A DNA stretch of 64,000 bases from Lactarius indigo (Eukaryota; Basidiomycota; Agaricomycetes; Russulales; Russulaceae). Positions 34,001-43,148 of this stretch are shown here, one piece after another (the first letter of the stretch is position 1; every line of letters begins with the position of its first letter). The stretch covers positions 178,015 through 242,014 of the forward strand of contig JAFKAC010000089.1 in assembly GCA_025766275.1 (NCBI GenBank). Direction: 5' to 3'. Below the pieces are notes generated by a model, which was given only the letters and a program-made list of their open reading frames with translations, was not told the origin of the DNA and made no database searches. Position numbers and translations under genes: made by a program.

Positions 34001-37000
34001 GCTATTTTATCCCAGGCTGATGCGCGACAAAAGCAACAAGTAGTCGGTTACTTTTCACAATCGTTATCTCCCGCGGAACGGAACTACGATGTATACGATC
34101 GGGAACTATTAGCCCTCGTCCGTGGCCTCGAACATTGGCGACATCTTCTTGTCGCCGCCATGCACCCCATCACTGTACTCGTGGATCACCAAAACCTCCT
34201 CCATTACCGCGCCCCCCAGCATATCAATCGACGCGTCGCACGTTTGGTCAACATTCTCGCGGATTATCACATCCTCCTCAAACACGTTCCAGGCCCTACG
34301 CTGCACACCGACGCTCTATCCAGGCATCCCGCCCTTCTTCCCACCGACACTGATAACTCTGACGTCACAGTCCTGCCTCAGTCTCTTTTCATCAACATCG
34401 CCCGTGTTACCACGCTCGATGACCAATGCCGCGCTGCACAGGCCCTCCACACCCCCTTTCTCACCTCCCTCCGCGGTCCCGTGTCCCGTGACGCCACAGG
34501 TCTGTGGTTTCATAACGACCGACTCGTGATCGTGGACGATCCCTCCCTTAGGAGGGGGGTAATTCGGTCGTTTCACGACCTTATCTCTGCCGGCCACCCA
34601 GGACAGTCCAACACCTTACTAACTATTCAGAAACATTACTGGTGGCCAAATATGAAAATGGACGTCATCGACTATGTCCGCGGCTGCACGGTATGTCAGG
34701 CAAACAAAAATCTCACCAATCGTCCTCAAGTCCCATTATCTCCGATCTACCCGGACGACTCACCTCTGCCATTCAACACCATCGCTCTCAACTTCATTAC
34801 AAAGTTACCAAAGTCGCGAGGGTTCGACGCCATCTTAACCATCACAGACCAAGGATGTTCAAAGGCAAACATCTTCATACCTTGGAAGGAGACATACGGC
34901 ACCGAGGAAGTAGCACAGTCGTATCTACGACACGTCCTCCCCCATTACGGACTACCGAATAAAGTAATATCAGATCAAGATCCCCGGTTTACCGCCGCAC
35001 TGGCAAGGGCTTGGTGTTCCGCACTAGGCATTCAGCAAAACATTAGTTCCGCCTATCATCCACGCACCGATGGACAATCGGAACGAACCAATCAGAAACT
35101 AGAACAGTATCTCCGCATCTACGCCAACTATCAACAAGACAACTGGGCACCGATGCTTCCGATAGCCCAGTACACCTTCAATGCCTGGCCATCAGATACC
35201 ACGCGAAAGACACCGTTCGAACTTCTCGTAGGGTTCGTACCCGCCATACATCAACCAAAGGCGACTACTACGCCCCCCACGGCCAACGAACGACTAGCGG
35301 AACTCGCAGAAGCAAGAACCAACGCAAAGAACGCGATGTACCGAGCTCAACAACGATGGGTATACGAATCTCCCAGGTATCAACCTTATCGATTGGGCGA
35401 TAAGGTATGGCTCGAAGCCACTAATCTTAGAACAACGCATCCATCAACGAAGCTAGCCCCACGACACTATGGACCTTTCATCGTTCTCCAGCGCGTCTCG
35501 GATACAGCCTATCGTCTTCAATTACCGACACATTGGAAGATTCACAACGTATTCCACGCCGGCTTACTTACGCCCTATCGCCAGACATCCATGAACGGAG
35601 ATAAACAAGAAGCTCCCCCACCGGAACTTATCGAAGGAGAACTGGAGTGGGAAGTCGAGGAAATCCTCAACTATCGTACGACAGGACGAAAGAAGACGCC
35701 ACAATATTTGGTTAGGTGGAAAGGGTTCTCCGCAGCACACGATAGTTGGGAACCGGTCGATAACATTCACGCCCCCGACTTGATTCGACAATATAAAGAA
35801 CGAACACAGTCGACGATAAACGCTATCCACGTCGATACCAGCATGAACCGACATCCCCCTCAATTCCCAGTCATCTCCTCTCATGAACTCCCAGATGAAA
35901 TCAACCGACGCATTGACCGCGAGGTCAACGAGTGGGCTAAGGTTGGGCCGTCATATAACGCCCTCCTGAACTCACCGCGTTCGCGCGAGGACATGTGGGG
36001 TCTGAGCACTCACATCGGCGATGACGGTAATCACTACCGTCACTCCCAGGCGAAACAGCGCCGTCAGCAACGCCTCAGGCGAGAGGCCCTCGAAAGCATA
36101 GCTAGTCAACAAGTCGAGCGCACTAATTGGACCGCATCACCGGCAGAACCTAGCCGACTCGTCCACCCTCTCCCAGCACGACCTAGTACCGGTAATGCGA
36201 TGCCTGCCGGAGACTGGCAGAAGACGCTACTGGAACATCCCTATCAGGTAGAAATACCATGCTCGGACGGACAGCGCAGAAATGCCGCCTATCTGCAGTT
36301 CGTTATCAATCAACGCGATCAACCAATCACCATTGCAACCGAAGGGCGCGGTAAGCCGTATTACTACGAAGAACTGACCGCACGCCCGCGCCCCGACATA
36401 CAACCGCGCATCCTGGAAAAGGAATATATCGACATGTTCCGTCCCGATCATCCCGCACGACACGACGTCGACAAGGCATTGGCTCGACTCGCCGATCCGG
36501 GACTGAGCGCCGATATCTATCGCCTCCGACAGTCTGTCCAGCTCCAGCAACAGCTTACGCAAAAATTGCGTGAGGCGGAGTACAACCTCGTAGATTGGTC
36601 CATTAACGCCGCAGTCATCAACAAACGCATCCTCGACGCGTGTGCAGTCACCCATCTCACACCCTATCTGCCGAAACCGATGCCCGTAGCACTCGCGAAC
36701 GTGTTCACCCACGACGGCATCTCGGACCCCCGACTTCGACACCACCGAGCCGTCATCATGGCCGAACAGGTCTTACCCGTACCACCTCGCCCACTTTCGC
36801 GCACGTTCGCGGAAGCCGTCGTAGCCAACCCAAGACGCCTTACACTCCCACAGCTGCATGACGAACCACGCCACTCATCATCGCCAACTCGTGAACCGGG
36901 AGAAATCTCGGCACCGTCTCCCGCATCCACCAATCCGACACTCGTTAACAACATTGAGAAGGACGACCGACACGAGAACCAACGTGCGTCGATTCACGGT

Positions 37001-37315
37001 CGAGAAGGGTTGCCAGCGTGCACGTGGTGCGGCGCTACCGACCATCTCACTTTCGAGTGTCGCACACCTCATGCCGGCTGTCTGCGGCGACATGTTTGTC
37101 ACGTGTCACCCACCGTATCACACGCAGAAACGTATTGCGCGTGGCTCGCCGTGTTAGGGCGAGCTGTCGATCGCGAACGTAACACGCAAGTAAACGCGCG
37201 CCTCCGAGCGCAACGCCGTGGCGAACCGTATCAGCGACCAGCTCACTATATTTTCAGACACGACTACGATTTTACACATGCTGCTCGCAGCGCGAGTCGA
37301 GACGACTCGGCCTAG
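31022..37315 (+). CDS. Element N Gag-Pol polyprotein with long C-terminal extension
   Basis: One frame of about 2,097 residues ending at TAG. Gag carries a conserved N-terminal segment (about 30-105), a capsid region (about 165-340) and a CCHC knuckle from about residue 410. Pol follows with protease DSGASDNF (about 518), RT with YMDD at 835-838, RNase H (TDAS near 985), integrase HHCC (about 1185-1225) and core, then a chromodomain (about 1540-1597). About 500 further residues end in a CX2CX4HX4C knuckle from about residue 2000. The first integrase Asp reads Asn (residue 1257, codon 34790-34792). The frame is open from 30932 but has no ATG before 31457; GTG at 31022, conserved in element B, is my working start. 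Confidence 0.93.
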   Translation: MALDRAYAYFEPETEDRDPTVKRLVIRREVDNLSDIVTGGINWIQGRGYVVRRDPSPALDVEYAEEEDNWYEVFIENSGWYTYTNARVDGPHLWGLKRRSTTQTVPTYNWVEHKRLLAKQKGKRKSPQPAPIPTIIPTPTPVSIPMASGSGSSSTPSTVSGPLQGAAPAFFDGNRSRSLQFLHEFNQFRRVNRTNERMVSPYQRVALALTLIRGPAVEKWNQSQDKKLEAKVNDPTHPVAETNESLWNDFVTDFQQAWTDTLSQQNAYAKLTTLTMKGDDIDDYIAAFEQLAEAADWDLAAKGTVDLFRRGLRKGLLVSCFKRTKMPITMDDWKEATREEVQRYRTITNCIATIGKSTPLPPQQSRPPKTASRNDQVVPMEVDATQTYTPRVRTPQELAEMDRCRKEGLCFRCKKTGHLSRDCPNKRTPARVNEVAVIPTPSPVIQQTSPETLMTSILGLSVAQRKGMISQLLMEASLDEDDEEETLEINAIQSTSSDALTIDIPVTDTTTTISALLDSGASDNFIDAKSVENLGVKTVDVHDRLVYNVDGTRNEHGSITKACRVCVSWGKQRYNTLLYVTHLGRPRMILGHPWFKETQPQIDWSTNQLQGEPREVTMERLARIGTIAQQMAEKGLKENNDLPKHYEPWSTVFSEEAAKRFPPSREDDHAITLLPDAPPTLRCKIYPLNAKELTHLDEFLQEHLEKGYIRESKSPYASSFFFLKKKDGKLRPVQDYKPLNQITLKDTYPIPLISNLLDQLADKTLFTKFDIRWGYNNIRIRDGDQWKAAFKTPRGLFEPMVMYFGLTNSPATFVRAMNRIFRTLLLTYPSELFIYMDDILIATTDDLLRHRTIVGHVLQVLLDESYFLKLSKCAFEKTEIDYLGMTIANRTIQMGDDKVSGLRDWPRTLTSVKQLRSTLGVLGYQRPFIPRYADLARPLTNLLRKDVPFQWTKECSTALDTLLSIACSRPTLRQPDPTTPYQLQTDASLYAIGAILSQADARQKQQVVGYFSQSLSPAERNYDVYDRELLALVRGLEHWRHLLVAAMHPITVLVDHQNLLHYRAPQHINRRVARLVNILADYHILLKHVPGPTLHTDALSRHPALLPTDTDNSDVTVLPQSLFINIARVTTLDDQCRAAQALHTPFLTSLRGPVSRDATGLWFHNDRLVIVDDPSLRRGVIRSFHDLISAGHPGQSNTLLTIQKHYWWPNMKMDVIDYVRGCTVCQANKNLTNRPQVPLSPIYPDDSPLPFNTIALNFITKLPKSRGFDAILTITDQGCSKANIFIPWKETYGTEEVAQSYLRHVLPHYGLPNKVISDQDPRFTAALARAWCSALGIQQNISSAYHPRTDGQSERTNQKLEQYLRIYANYQQDNWAPMLPIAQYTFNAWPSDTTRKTPFELLVGFVPAIHQPKATTTPPTANERLAELAEARTNAKNAMYRAQQRWVYESPRYQPYRLGDKVWLEATNLRTTHPSTKLAPRHYGPFIVLQRVSDTAYRLQLPTHWKIHNVFHAGLLTPYRQTSMNGDKQEAPPPELIEGELEWEVEEILNYRTTGRKKTPQYLVRWKGFSAAHDSWEPVDNIHAPDLIRQYKERTQSTINAIHVDTSMNRHPPQFPVISSHELPDEINRRIDREVNEWAKVGPSYNALLNSPRSREDMWGLSTHIGDDGNHYRHSQAKQRRQQRLRREALESIASQQVERTNWTASPAEPSRLVHPLPARPSTGNAMPAGDWQKTLLEHPYQVEIPCSDGQRRNAAYLQFVINQRDQPITIATEGRGKPYYYEELTARPRPDIQPRILEKEYIDMFRPDHPARHDVDKALARLADPGLSADIYRLRQSVQLQQQLTQKLREAEYNLVDWSINAAVINKRILDACAVTHLTPYLPKPMPVALANVFTHDGISDPRLRHHRAVIMAEQVLPVPPRPLSRTFAEAVVANPRRLTLPQLHDEPRHSSSPTREPGEISAPSPASTNPTLVNNIEKDDRHENQRASIHGREGLPACTWCGATDHLTFECRTPHAGCLRRHVCHVSPTVSHAETYCAWLAVLGRAVDRERNTQVNARLRAQRRGEPYQRPAHYIFRHDYDFTHAARSASRDDSA

Positions 37316-37326
37316 TAGGGGGGCTA

Positions 37327-37745
37327 TGTCACGGTCACGTGACATCGTGACGTCACGTCACAGAGCGCGCGACTCAACCCCGTAAGTTTTGCAGAAGTCT
37401 GGTATCATCAAAAGCACGCCTTATGGTGCTAGGATTGCGAATCGTCCACGTAGTAGTAGATAAGTGACGTGGCATGTAGAAAACGGCCCCCGAAAACCCC
37501 AGTCTGTACGAGTATAAGACGTCGCACATAGAGTAGCACATAGCTTGTCTACTCTTAGTTCTTGAATCCGACTTAGTCTGCCTTACCTCAGAACCCCGCG
37601 TGTCCTCCCCTCTCTCTAGCGATACTCTCTGAGTTGAGCCTAGATATCCCCGAAGCTTGACTTGTTTGCAGAACAAGTCCCGACTCTACCAGCGCGTCGA
37701 GCTCAGCTCCGCAGAAAACCCGGACGGTCCCTCGGAACCATAACA
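37327..37745 (+). repeat. Element N 3' LTR
   Basis: 419 bp, aligned without gaps to the 5' LTR. The only differences seen are G-to-A changes in three CG dinucleotides (CACGG to CACAG, ATCGTC to ATCATC, CCGTAA to CCATAA). Confidence 0.97.
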
Positions 37746-38298
37746 CCATACCACCTCGCACGTTGCCACACACGTTCACGGAAGCCGTTGTCGCCAACCT
37801 GCGCCGTCTCACATATCCAGAATTACATGAAGAACCATCGCGTTCGATATCTCCCACTCTCCGTGAACCGGGGGAAATCCCTGTACCCTCGCCAACACCC
37901 ACCGACTCAACGGCTGTCCAGCAAACCAGCGCAACGGATCAAAGGGCAAACTAGAGCGCGTCGATACACAGCTGCAACGGCCTACCGGCGTGTACCTGGT
38001 GTGACAGCGAACAACACCTCACGTTCAAGTGCCGGACTCCTCACGCTAAGTGTTTACAGTGACGAGTCTGTCATGTCTCGCCCATGGTGGCACACGTGAG
38101 CACCTACTGTGCGTGGCTTGCAGTGCTGGGACGAGCCGTCGATCGCGAACGCAGCGTCTAAATCACTGCACGACTTCGCACCCAACGTCGAGGCGAACCC
38201 TACCAACAACCCACACACTACATGTTCAGACACGATTACGACTTTACACATGCAGCACAGGAGGCAAGTCGAGACAACTTACCCTAGTAGGAGGGCTA
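37746..38298 (+). pseudogene. Element B tail, last segment
   Basis: Follows the element N TSD and continues the B tail. It covers a region matching FTEAVVANLRRLTYPELH, a decayed Cys/His motif near 38000-38030, the AWLAVLGRAVDRER equivalent and the terminal FRHDYDFTHA. It ends at a polypurine tract (GGAGGG, 38290-38295) before the 3' LTR. Confidence 0.85.
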
Positions 38299-38736
38299 TG
38301 TCACGGTCACATGACATCGTGACGTCACGTCACGCGATGCGCGTTCACAAGATTTGTCTCGTAAGTTTTACCAAAGTTCAGCATCGATCAAATGTCGTTC
38401 AAAGCACACCTTATGGTGCTAGTCTCACAAATCGTCCACGTAGTTATCGATAGGTGACGTGGCTTGTAGAAAACGGCCCCCGAAAACCCCAGTATGTACG
38501 ACTATAAGTAGAGGTTCATCGAGTAGTACAAAGGCTTGTCTACTCTTAGTTCTTGAATCTGACCTAGTTTGTCTTGTCTCAGAAACCTGCGTGCTCTCCC
38601 CTCTCTCTAGCAATACTCTTTGAGTTGAGCCTAGAAATCCCCGAAACTTGACTTGTTCACCGAACAAGTGTCAACTCTACCTGTGCGTCGAGCTCAGCTC
38701 CGTAGAAAACCTGGACGGTCCCTCGGAACTGTAACA
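38299..38736 (+). repeat. Element B 3' LTR
   Basis: 438 bp, same length as the B 5' LTR and near-identical, followed by the CTCCG TSD. It contains the GTCTACTCTTA self-primer near 38538-38548. Confidence 0.95.
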
Positions 38737-38741
38737 CTCCG

Positions 38742-38858
38742 CAGTGACTGTACGTTCAGCGTGTGACTTGTCTCCATGCTAGGCTTGGGTGTGCTACTGG
38801 TTCAGTTCACTTACCTTCTCTTGGTCTAGTTGTTGCTATAAGTCATACCACTACAACA
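38742..38858 (+). repeat. Likely continuation of the element C 3' LTR
   Basis: Sequence between the right edge of element B and a family D fragment. By position it should be the rest of the C LTR, ending CTACAACA. No second C LTR is in the window to confirm this. Confidence 0.4.
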
Positions 38859-38967
38859 TGATGTCATAGTCCAGATTGTACAGATCAAATAAGTAATCTA
38901 ATCTAATGTAGTCTGTTATATATTTGTCCATTAGAGCCACTAAGTGTGCACAGGCTACTTATCAACA
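38859..38967 (-). repeat. Family D LTR fragment
   Basis: On the minus strand it starts TGTTGATAAG at 38967 and is similar to the first 110-130 bp of family D LTRs (segments matching TTGTACAGATCAAAT and TGATGTCATAG). The rest of the LTR is missing and no convincing TSD is visible. Confidence 0.7.
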
Positions 38968-39517
38968 CTACCATCTTTGCTGTGGTTGTACACCATACAG
39001 GCTCCCATTCAGCCTGTGTCATGTTGACACATGGTTTACATTCACCTATTATCTGCTACGTTGTCTACACCATCACAAGTCCAAGTTGGACTAACAACTG
39101 TGGAGCATAACAGTAACATAAGGTGTGCTATATTCAACAGACTAAGAGAAGACAAGTACTACTACTCCAAGTGCTACAGTTTATATATTGTACAAGACTA
39201 GGGTTTTCAGGACTATTTTCTGTCATATGTACTGCTGGCAAACTGCTGACAACTAAACATGAGGAGATTGGAAACTGCTGGCATACAAGTCTGATGGGGC
39301 ATATGAATGTGATGTCACAGGGTGTGACAGTGGTGCAGCAGAGGGCACAAGAGAGAAGGCCAGGGGAGGGCACAAGAGGAGGCTGGGGGTGGCAGTGCAA
39401 ACAGAGGCATGGGAAGATTCACATAACAAATACACCAGATAAGTTCTTTGGCTTTATCTTGATCTGTTTTACTCTTTATTTATATTGTTATTTGTATTTG
39501 TAAAACGAAAAATAAAG
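38968..39517. other. Stretch without recognisable gene
   Basis: An AT-rich region with an open frame (39123-39503) that has no recognisable motif, a GA/GG-rich tract (39340-39420), and an AAAATAAAG run near 39508. It may be remnant retroelement or intergenic sequence. I see nothing I can name. Confidence 0.4.
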
Positions 39518-39633
39518 AAATCGGAGTATGAATCTGAGTGACACAAAAGTGGTCAGAGCAGAGGACTGTGAGATCTCTGTGAAAAGTCAAAGACTGTGGT
39601 TGCAGTTCAAATATTCATTCGATAAATCGGAGT
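39518..39633 (+). other. Possible tRNA-derived insertion flanked by 10-bp direct repeats
   Basis: A 96-nt segment (39528-39623) lies between two copies of AAATCGGAGT (39518-39527, 39624-39633). It contains a D-arm-like GTGGTCAGAGC, an anticodon-loop-like CTGTGAG (GTG would read His) and a T-loop-like TTCAAAT. The stems pair poorly and there is extra sequence between anticodon and T arms, so this is not a functional tRNA. It could be a SINE head, a retroposed tRNA or chance. Confidence 0.3.
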
Positions 39634-39809
39634 TTAAAGCTAAGTAGCGGAGAAATAGACAAGCGGCCCGGACCGTGATAATCGTGGGAAACTGTGCGAT
39701 ACGGGAAGTGCCGGAGAGCGGCTCACGGAGAATTGAGCGGGGCTAGCGTTGTCGGCATCATACGCTACCTGGAGCTACACCTCGACCATCTCGACCACCT
39801 TGGTCCACC

Positions 39810-41695
39810 ATGACCGCTCCTGGTCCAACTATCAAGACTTTTCAAAAACGGCTCTATACCGTCCTTCCAAGAGGCGCCGCCGTAACGCGCGCTCGCTCCA
39901 ATAGTGCCAGTGCCTCCTCTCGTGCTCTTCACAACTATTCGCCTTCCTTGCATTATTTCGATCCATCTACTCCCACACCCTCTTCTCGCCCTGGCAACCC
40001 ACATTTACTTTCTACTACTCGTCTACCTATAGAGGCCAGGACCGAGCCTGAAGCCCCAAATTCTGGTCATTCTCAACATGCGCACACGGGCCACGCTCCA
40101 CCCTCCTCTCTTGCACTTACTTCCCCCCATTCATCCAACCCCGTGTCCTCCTATCAAAATGGTATTCCTTTAGCCAACTTTCATGCACCTCCTTTTTTTC
40201 TGTATCAACCCTTCACGCCGCCGTCCTCCCTACCCTCCTCTGCTGTCCTCGATTCGTGCTCACTTCCTCCACACGCCTCCACCTCCAAGCTCCGCTTCCA
40301 CTTCGACGTAGGTGCCTATGGCATACCGAAATTCCGCCCTTCAAATGTGATGTCCGGCCGTGACGGTGTTGGTGGTGGAGAGCTTTGGTCCTACAACTCG
40401 AAACCGACGGAAGGACTTGACCTCGCCGTTCAAGTAGGCGAGGACGCCTATTTCGTTCGTGACAATGCGATGGGTGTTGCGGATGGTGTCGGCGGATGGT
40501 CCCGTACCCGTGTGTTATCCGTATCATTTTCCCACTTGTGGCGTATTCACCCCGGGTCTAGATTCGCCGAAAGGCGCCCCATCTCCGTCGGCGCTCTTCG
40601 CCCGTCGTCTCATGCACTGCTGTTCCGCCGAGGTAGTTGCACAGGCTTCCTCCTCCACCGTTTCTTTCCACGATGTGCCACCGTCATCAAAGACGACGTT
40701 TTTCCCTTATCCGGCCCCGCCTTCGCCACCACACTCGATGACCCAGGAAGGCCCGAACGAGGACATGATGGAAGACCTCGTAGATGGGCTCGATGTACTG
40801 CTCATCCTCGAACGGGCTTATGAGCGAGCTCTCAAAGCCCATGTCGTAGCGCCTTGTCCACTAGCGTCGACGCCCTCCTTACCAGCTCCATCTGAGCCAG
40901 AACCCTTATTAGCCGGATCTTCTACCGCCCTCCTTGCCGTGCTCGACAGCGCAGGTTCTCACGTCCCGACCCCAGAAGTGAGTGTAGTCCCAGAGGCATG
41001 TGCCCATGATGCGGTCATACGGATCGCACACCTCGGCGACTGCATGGGTATGCTCGTCCGAGGGGACGAAGTTGTCTGGCGCAGTGAGGAAATGTGGTGG
41101 CGCGTACGTTGCCCCTTTCTCATCGCTTTATTTCTTTGACTTATGCGCAACTTTTTGGCGTCAAGTTTAACACCCCACTACAGCTCGGCCCTCGGTCGGG
41201 CACGCTTCCCAGCGCGGCTCAAGTGTTCACTATCCCCGTGCATGTTGATGATATCCTCATCCTCGCCTCGGACGGGCTAAGCGATAACCTGTGGGACGAA
41301 GACGTACTAGATGAGGTCGTGCGCTTTCAGCGTACATTCCTTACCTCGTCTTCTTCTACTGCTGGCTCGCAGCTTCCACGACGAACGCTAGCCGGAATGC
41401 TCTCCGAGGCACTCTGCTCTCGCGCGCGTACCGTGTCGCAGCGGCGCTCTAAGATACCACTGACCGACGAATTTGCGACAACACCCTTGGATCCCGACGA
41501 AGAGATCCCGTTTGCGCGGAGAGCGCACGAGGCAGGACGTACTTTCAGTGGCGGAAAGTCAGATGGTGTGTTCCGCTCAGCATGCCTTGTGATTGTTTGT
41601 CGGCGAATCAGGTACTCATGTTCTGTTCTTTTCCAGATATCTCGGTACTAGTGGCTGTGATTTCCCCTGCTGAGGAAATCGCCAGCACCCGATGA
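39810..41695 (+). CDS. PP2C-family protein phosphatase, PTC7-like
   Basis: Four exons: 39810-40509, 40562-41103, 41166-41565, 41637-41695 (566 codons plus stop). Start ATG in an ACCATG context. PP2C motifs appear in order: GEDAYFV (about 210), VADGVGGW (about 225), SPSALFARRLM right after intron 1, AHLGDCMGMLV (about 390), FNTPLQLG after intron 2, LASDGLSDNLWDED (about 448), and GGKSD/DISVLVAV across intron 3. The metal-binding Asp residues expected for the family are present. The order and the SEEMWW/FNTP segment fit the PTC7 subfamily, mitochondrial or endomembrane Ser/Thr phosphatases. The Ser/Pro-rich N-terminal 170 residues are not conserved in kind. The acceptor of intron 2 is the weak AAG. 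Confidence 0.9.
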
Positions 41696-42076
41696 GAAAG
41701 TGGATTTCTCCGCTGAGACATATACAGACGCTGTCTCTGCATTTCCCCTGTCTAGTTCTCCTTTTGGTTACTTTCCCTGACTCTTATGCACACCCTTTCC
41801 TCCAAAGCGACACATCCTTAAACCCATTTAGCTATTTCTTCCCATGCCTCCTTGGCACTTACGAAACCTATGTTATTACCCCCATCCACTTCTCGCGTCT
41901 CTCACCTAGCATTTTCCCCTTTGCATCGTATTATCTCTTATCTTTGACAAATTATTTCTCTTCGCATCCCAACTCCTGTACGTGGTAGAATCCGAAACCG
42001 GAAAGTAAATGTATGATTTGACAGAATTACATCTTACACCATTCATGTGTTCAGAATCATCGACCACTTTGTCCGC
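41696..42076. other. Convergent intergenic region
   Basis: 381 bp between the 3' ends of the phosphatase and proteasome genes, rich in T and C. It should hold both 3' UTRs. No canonical AATAAA signal stands out. Confidence 0.6.
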
Positions 42077-43148
42077 TCAACTTGTGTCCATCTCCTCCCC
42101 ACCAGCTATGACAGCTATCGGTCTAATCTCCTCACTCACAATGAGATCCCGAACTTTCTCCCGTGTCCATGCAGTTGCGCCGCGGCGGAAGCCGTATTTG
42201 CGCTCCTTCTCGACTCGAACGTTGGGCATGACGTAGTTGCGCAGCATTTCAGTTTGAGTCGCAGTGATGACGCAAGCGTCTACGTTCGATCCCGAACCCA
42301 GGTCATTAAAAATACCGGCGGAGATGGCCGCTACGACTAGTTGCAGGGCTTCCGCACGCTAGGAATGGGGTGGGCAAACTGATGCGTCATTTCCAGAAGG
42401 CCACACACACCTCTAGATTTGGCCTCCATCCCGACTCAAATACAGCCATAGCAGCAAGCGAGCCAGAACCCATGGTAACATACGGCAGCTTGTCAGTCGA
42501 ACCGTGGGGTGCGATGGTGAACAGGTGCGCGCCTGTAGCATCGACGCCACCCAATACGAGTGCAGCGCCGATGTGACCCTGGTGTCTGTAATGAGGCGAG
42601 TTGGTATATGCACATTCTGAACGGGCAGGAGGACATACTGGAAGAGCCGCTGTTTGAGCATGGTCATGGCAGTGACTACGCGGGGTTTGCGGCCCGTCGA
42701 CAGTGCGTGCAGCTCGATGTTGCTCGAGATAAGAGCGGTGACGAACTCAGTATCCGCGGCGGTGCCAGCGCCACAACACCTGATAGACTCGCTGATATAG
42801 TGGATCTAAGCGATATACCTCTAGTCAGTCATGCTGCAAGGCTACAGTGGGAGATCATGGGCGAGGACCCAGTCGGCCGCGGTACCTTTTCGCAGTTTTT
42901 GTCTGCGACAATCTCGCCTGCGGTCGCGCGTGTATCTGCACCGAGCACGATCCCATCTTTGAATAGGCAGCCAACGATAGTAGTACCGGTGCTGGTCGCC
43001 TTTGGCATCTTCACGCCCTTGCCCTCGAGGAAAGCATTGCTAACGGAAACGGCTAAATCACTTTTTTGTGGGAAACACACTGCAAGACGCACCGATTCGC
43101 ATTTGAGAAGTCAAAGCCGGGTTTCGTCGAATGAAAGGCAGAGGTCAT
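42077..43148 (-). CDS. PUP1: 20S proteasome subunit beta-2 (trypsin-like)
   Basis: Five exons on the minus strand: 43148-43093, 43039-42886, 42805-42639, 42585-42411, 42358-42077 (277 residues). A short propeptide precedes TGTTIVGC, where the first Thr of TTIVG is the catalytic nucleophile released by self-cleavage. Other family landmarks are [59 protein letters not shown] and KYGFRRG. The splice junctions restore each motif exactly. Length and order match yeast PUP1 and animal PSMB7, so the enzyme should cut after basic residues inside the 20S core. It is convergent with the phosphatase gene, and its start is 147 bp from the BAR gene start. Confidence 0.95.

Larger units (their letters stand above)
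30504..37745 (+). mobile_element. Element N: full-length, uninterrupted Gypsy chromovirus
   Basis: Two 419-bp LTRs (30504-30922, 37327-37745) differ at only three positions by eye. A perfect TSD CCATA (30499-30503 and 37746-37750) flanks the element. A self-type PBS follows the 5' LTR and a polypurine tract (AGGGGGGCTA, 37317-37326) precedes the 3' LTR. Between them is one open frame of 2,098 codons. It is nested in element B, a diverged copy of its own family. It is the best candidate for a recently mobile element here, with the reservation that the integrase has Asn at the first catalytic position. Confidence 0.97.
22928..38736 (+). mobile_element. Element B: old copy of the A/N Gypsy family, with three nested insertions
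   Basis: Paired 438-bp LTRs (22928-23365 and 38299-38736) and a perfect TSD CTCCG (22923-22927 and 38737-38741). The internal region is broken by solo LTR D copy 3 (28390-28992), solo LTR H (29288-29961) and the whole of element N (30504-37745). Each break falls cleanly with its own TSD, and the pieces are collinear with the N polyprotein. Confidence 0.97.
9600..38858 (+). mobile_element. Element C: oldest host Gypsy chromovirus, split by later insertions
   Basis: Visible parts are the gag end (9600-9841), pol (about 9943-12198, resuming at 20733-22254), a polypurine tract (GGGGGG, 22258-22263) and a 3' LTR that starts TGATGTCA at 22264 and is interrupted at 22927 by element B. F, E and B all sit inside it. 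Removing E with one TTAGG copy joins DSLG to SCIKLAS in one open frame, which proves the split. The right boundary near 38858 (end of the LTR remnant after B) is an estimate. Confidence 0.85.

Noticed and set aside
39123..39503. A 126-codon plus-strand frame.
   Set aside because: Composition is repeat-like, there is no motif, and it lies at the edge of the retroelement nest.
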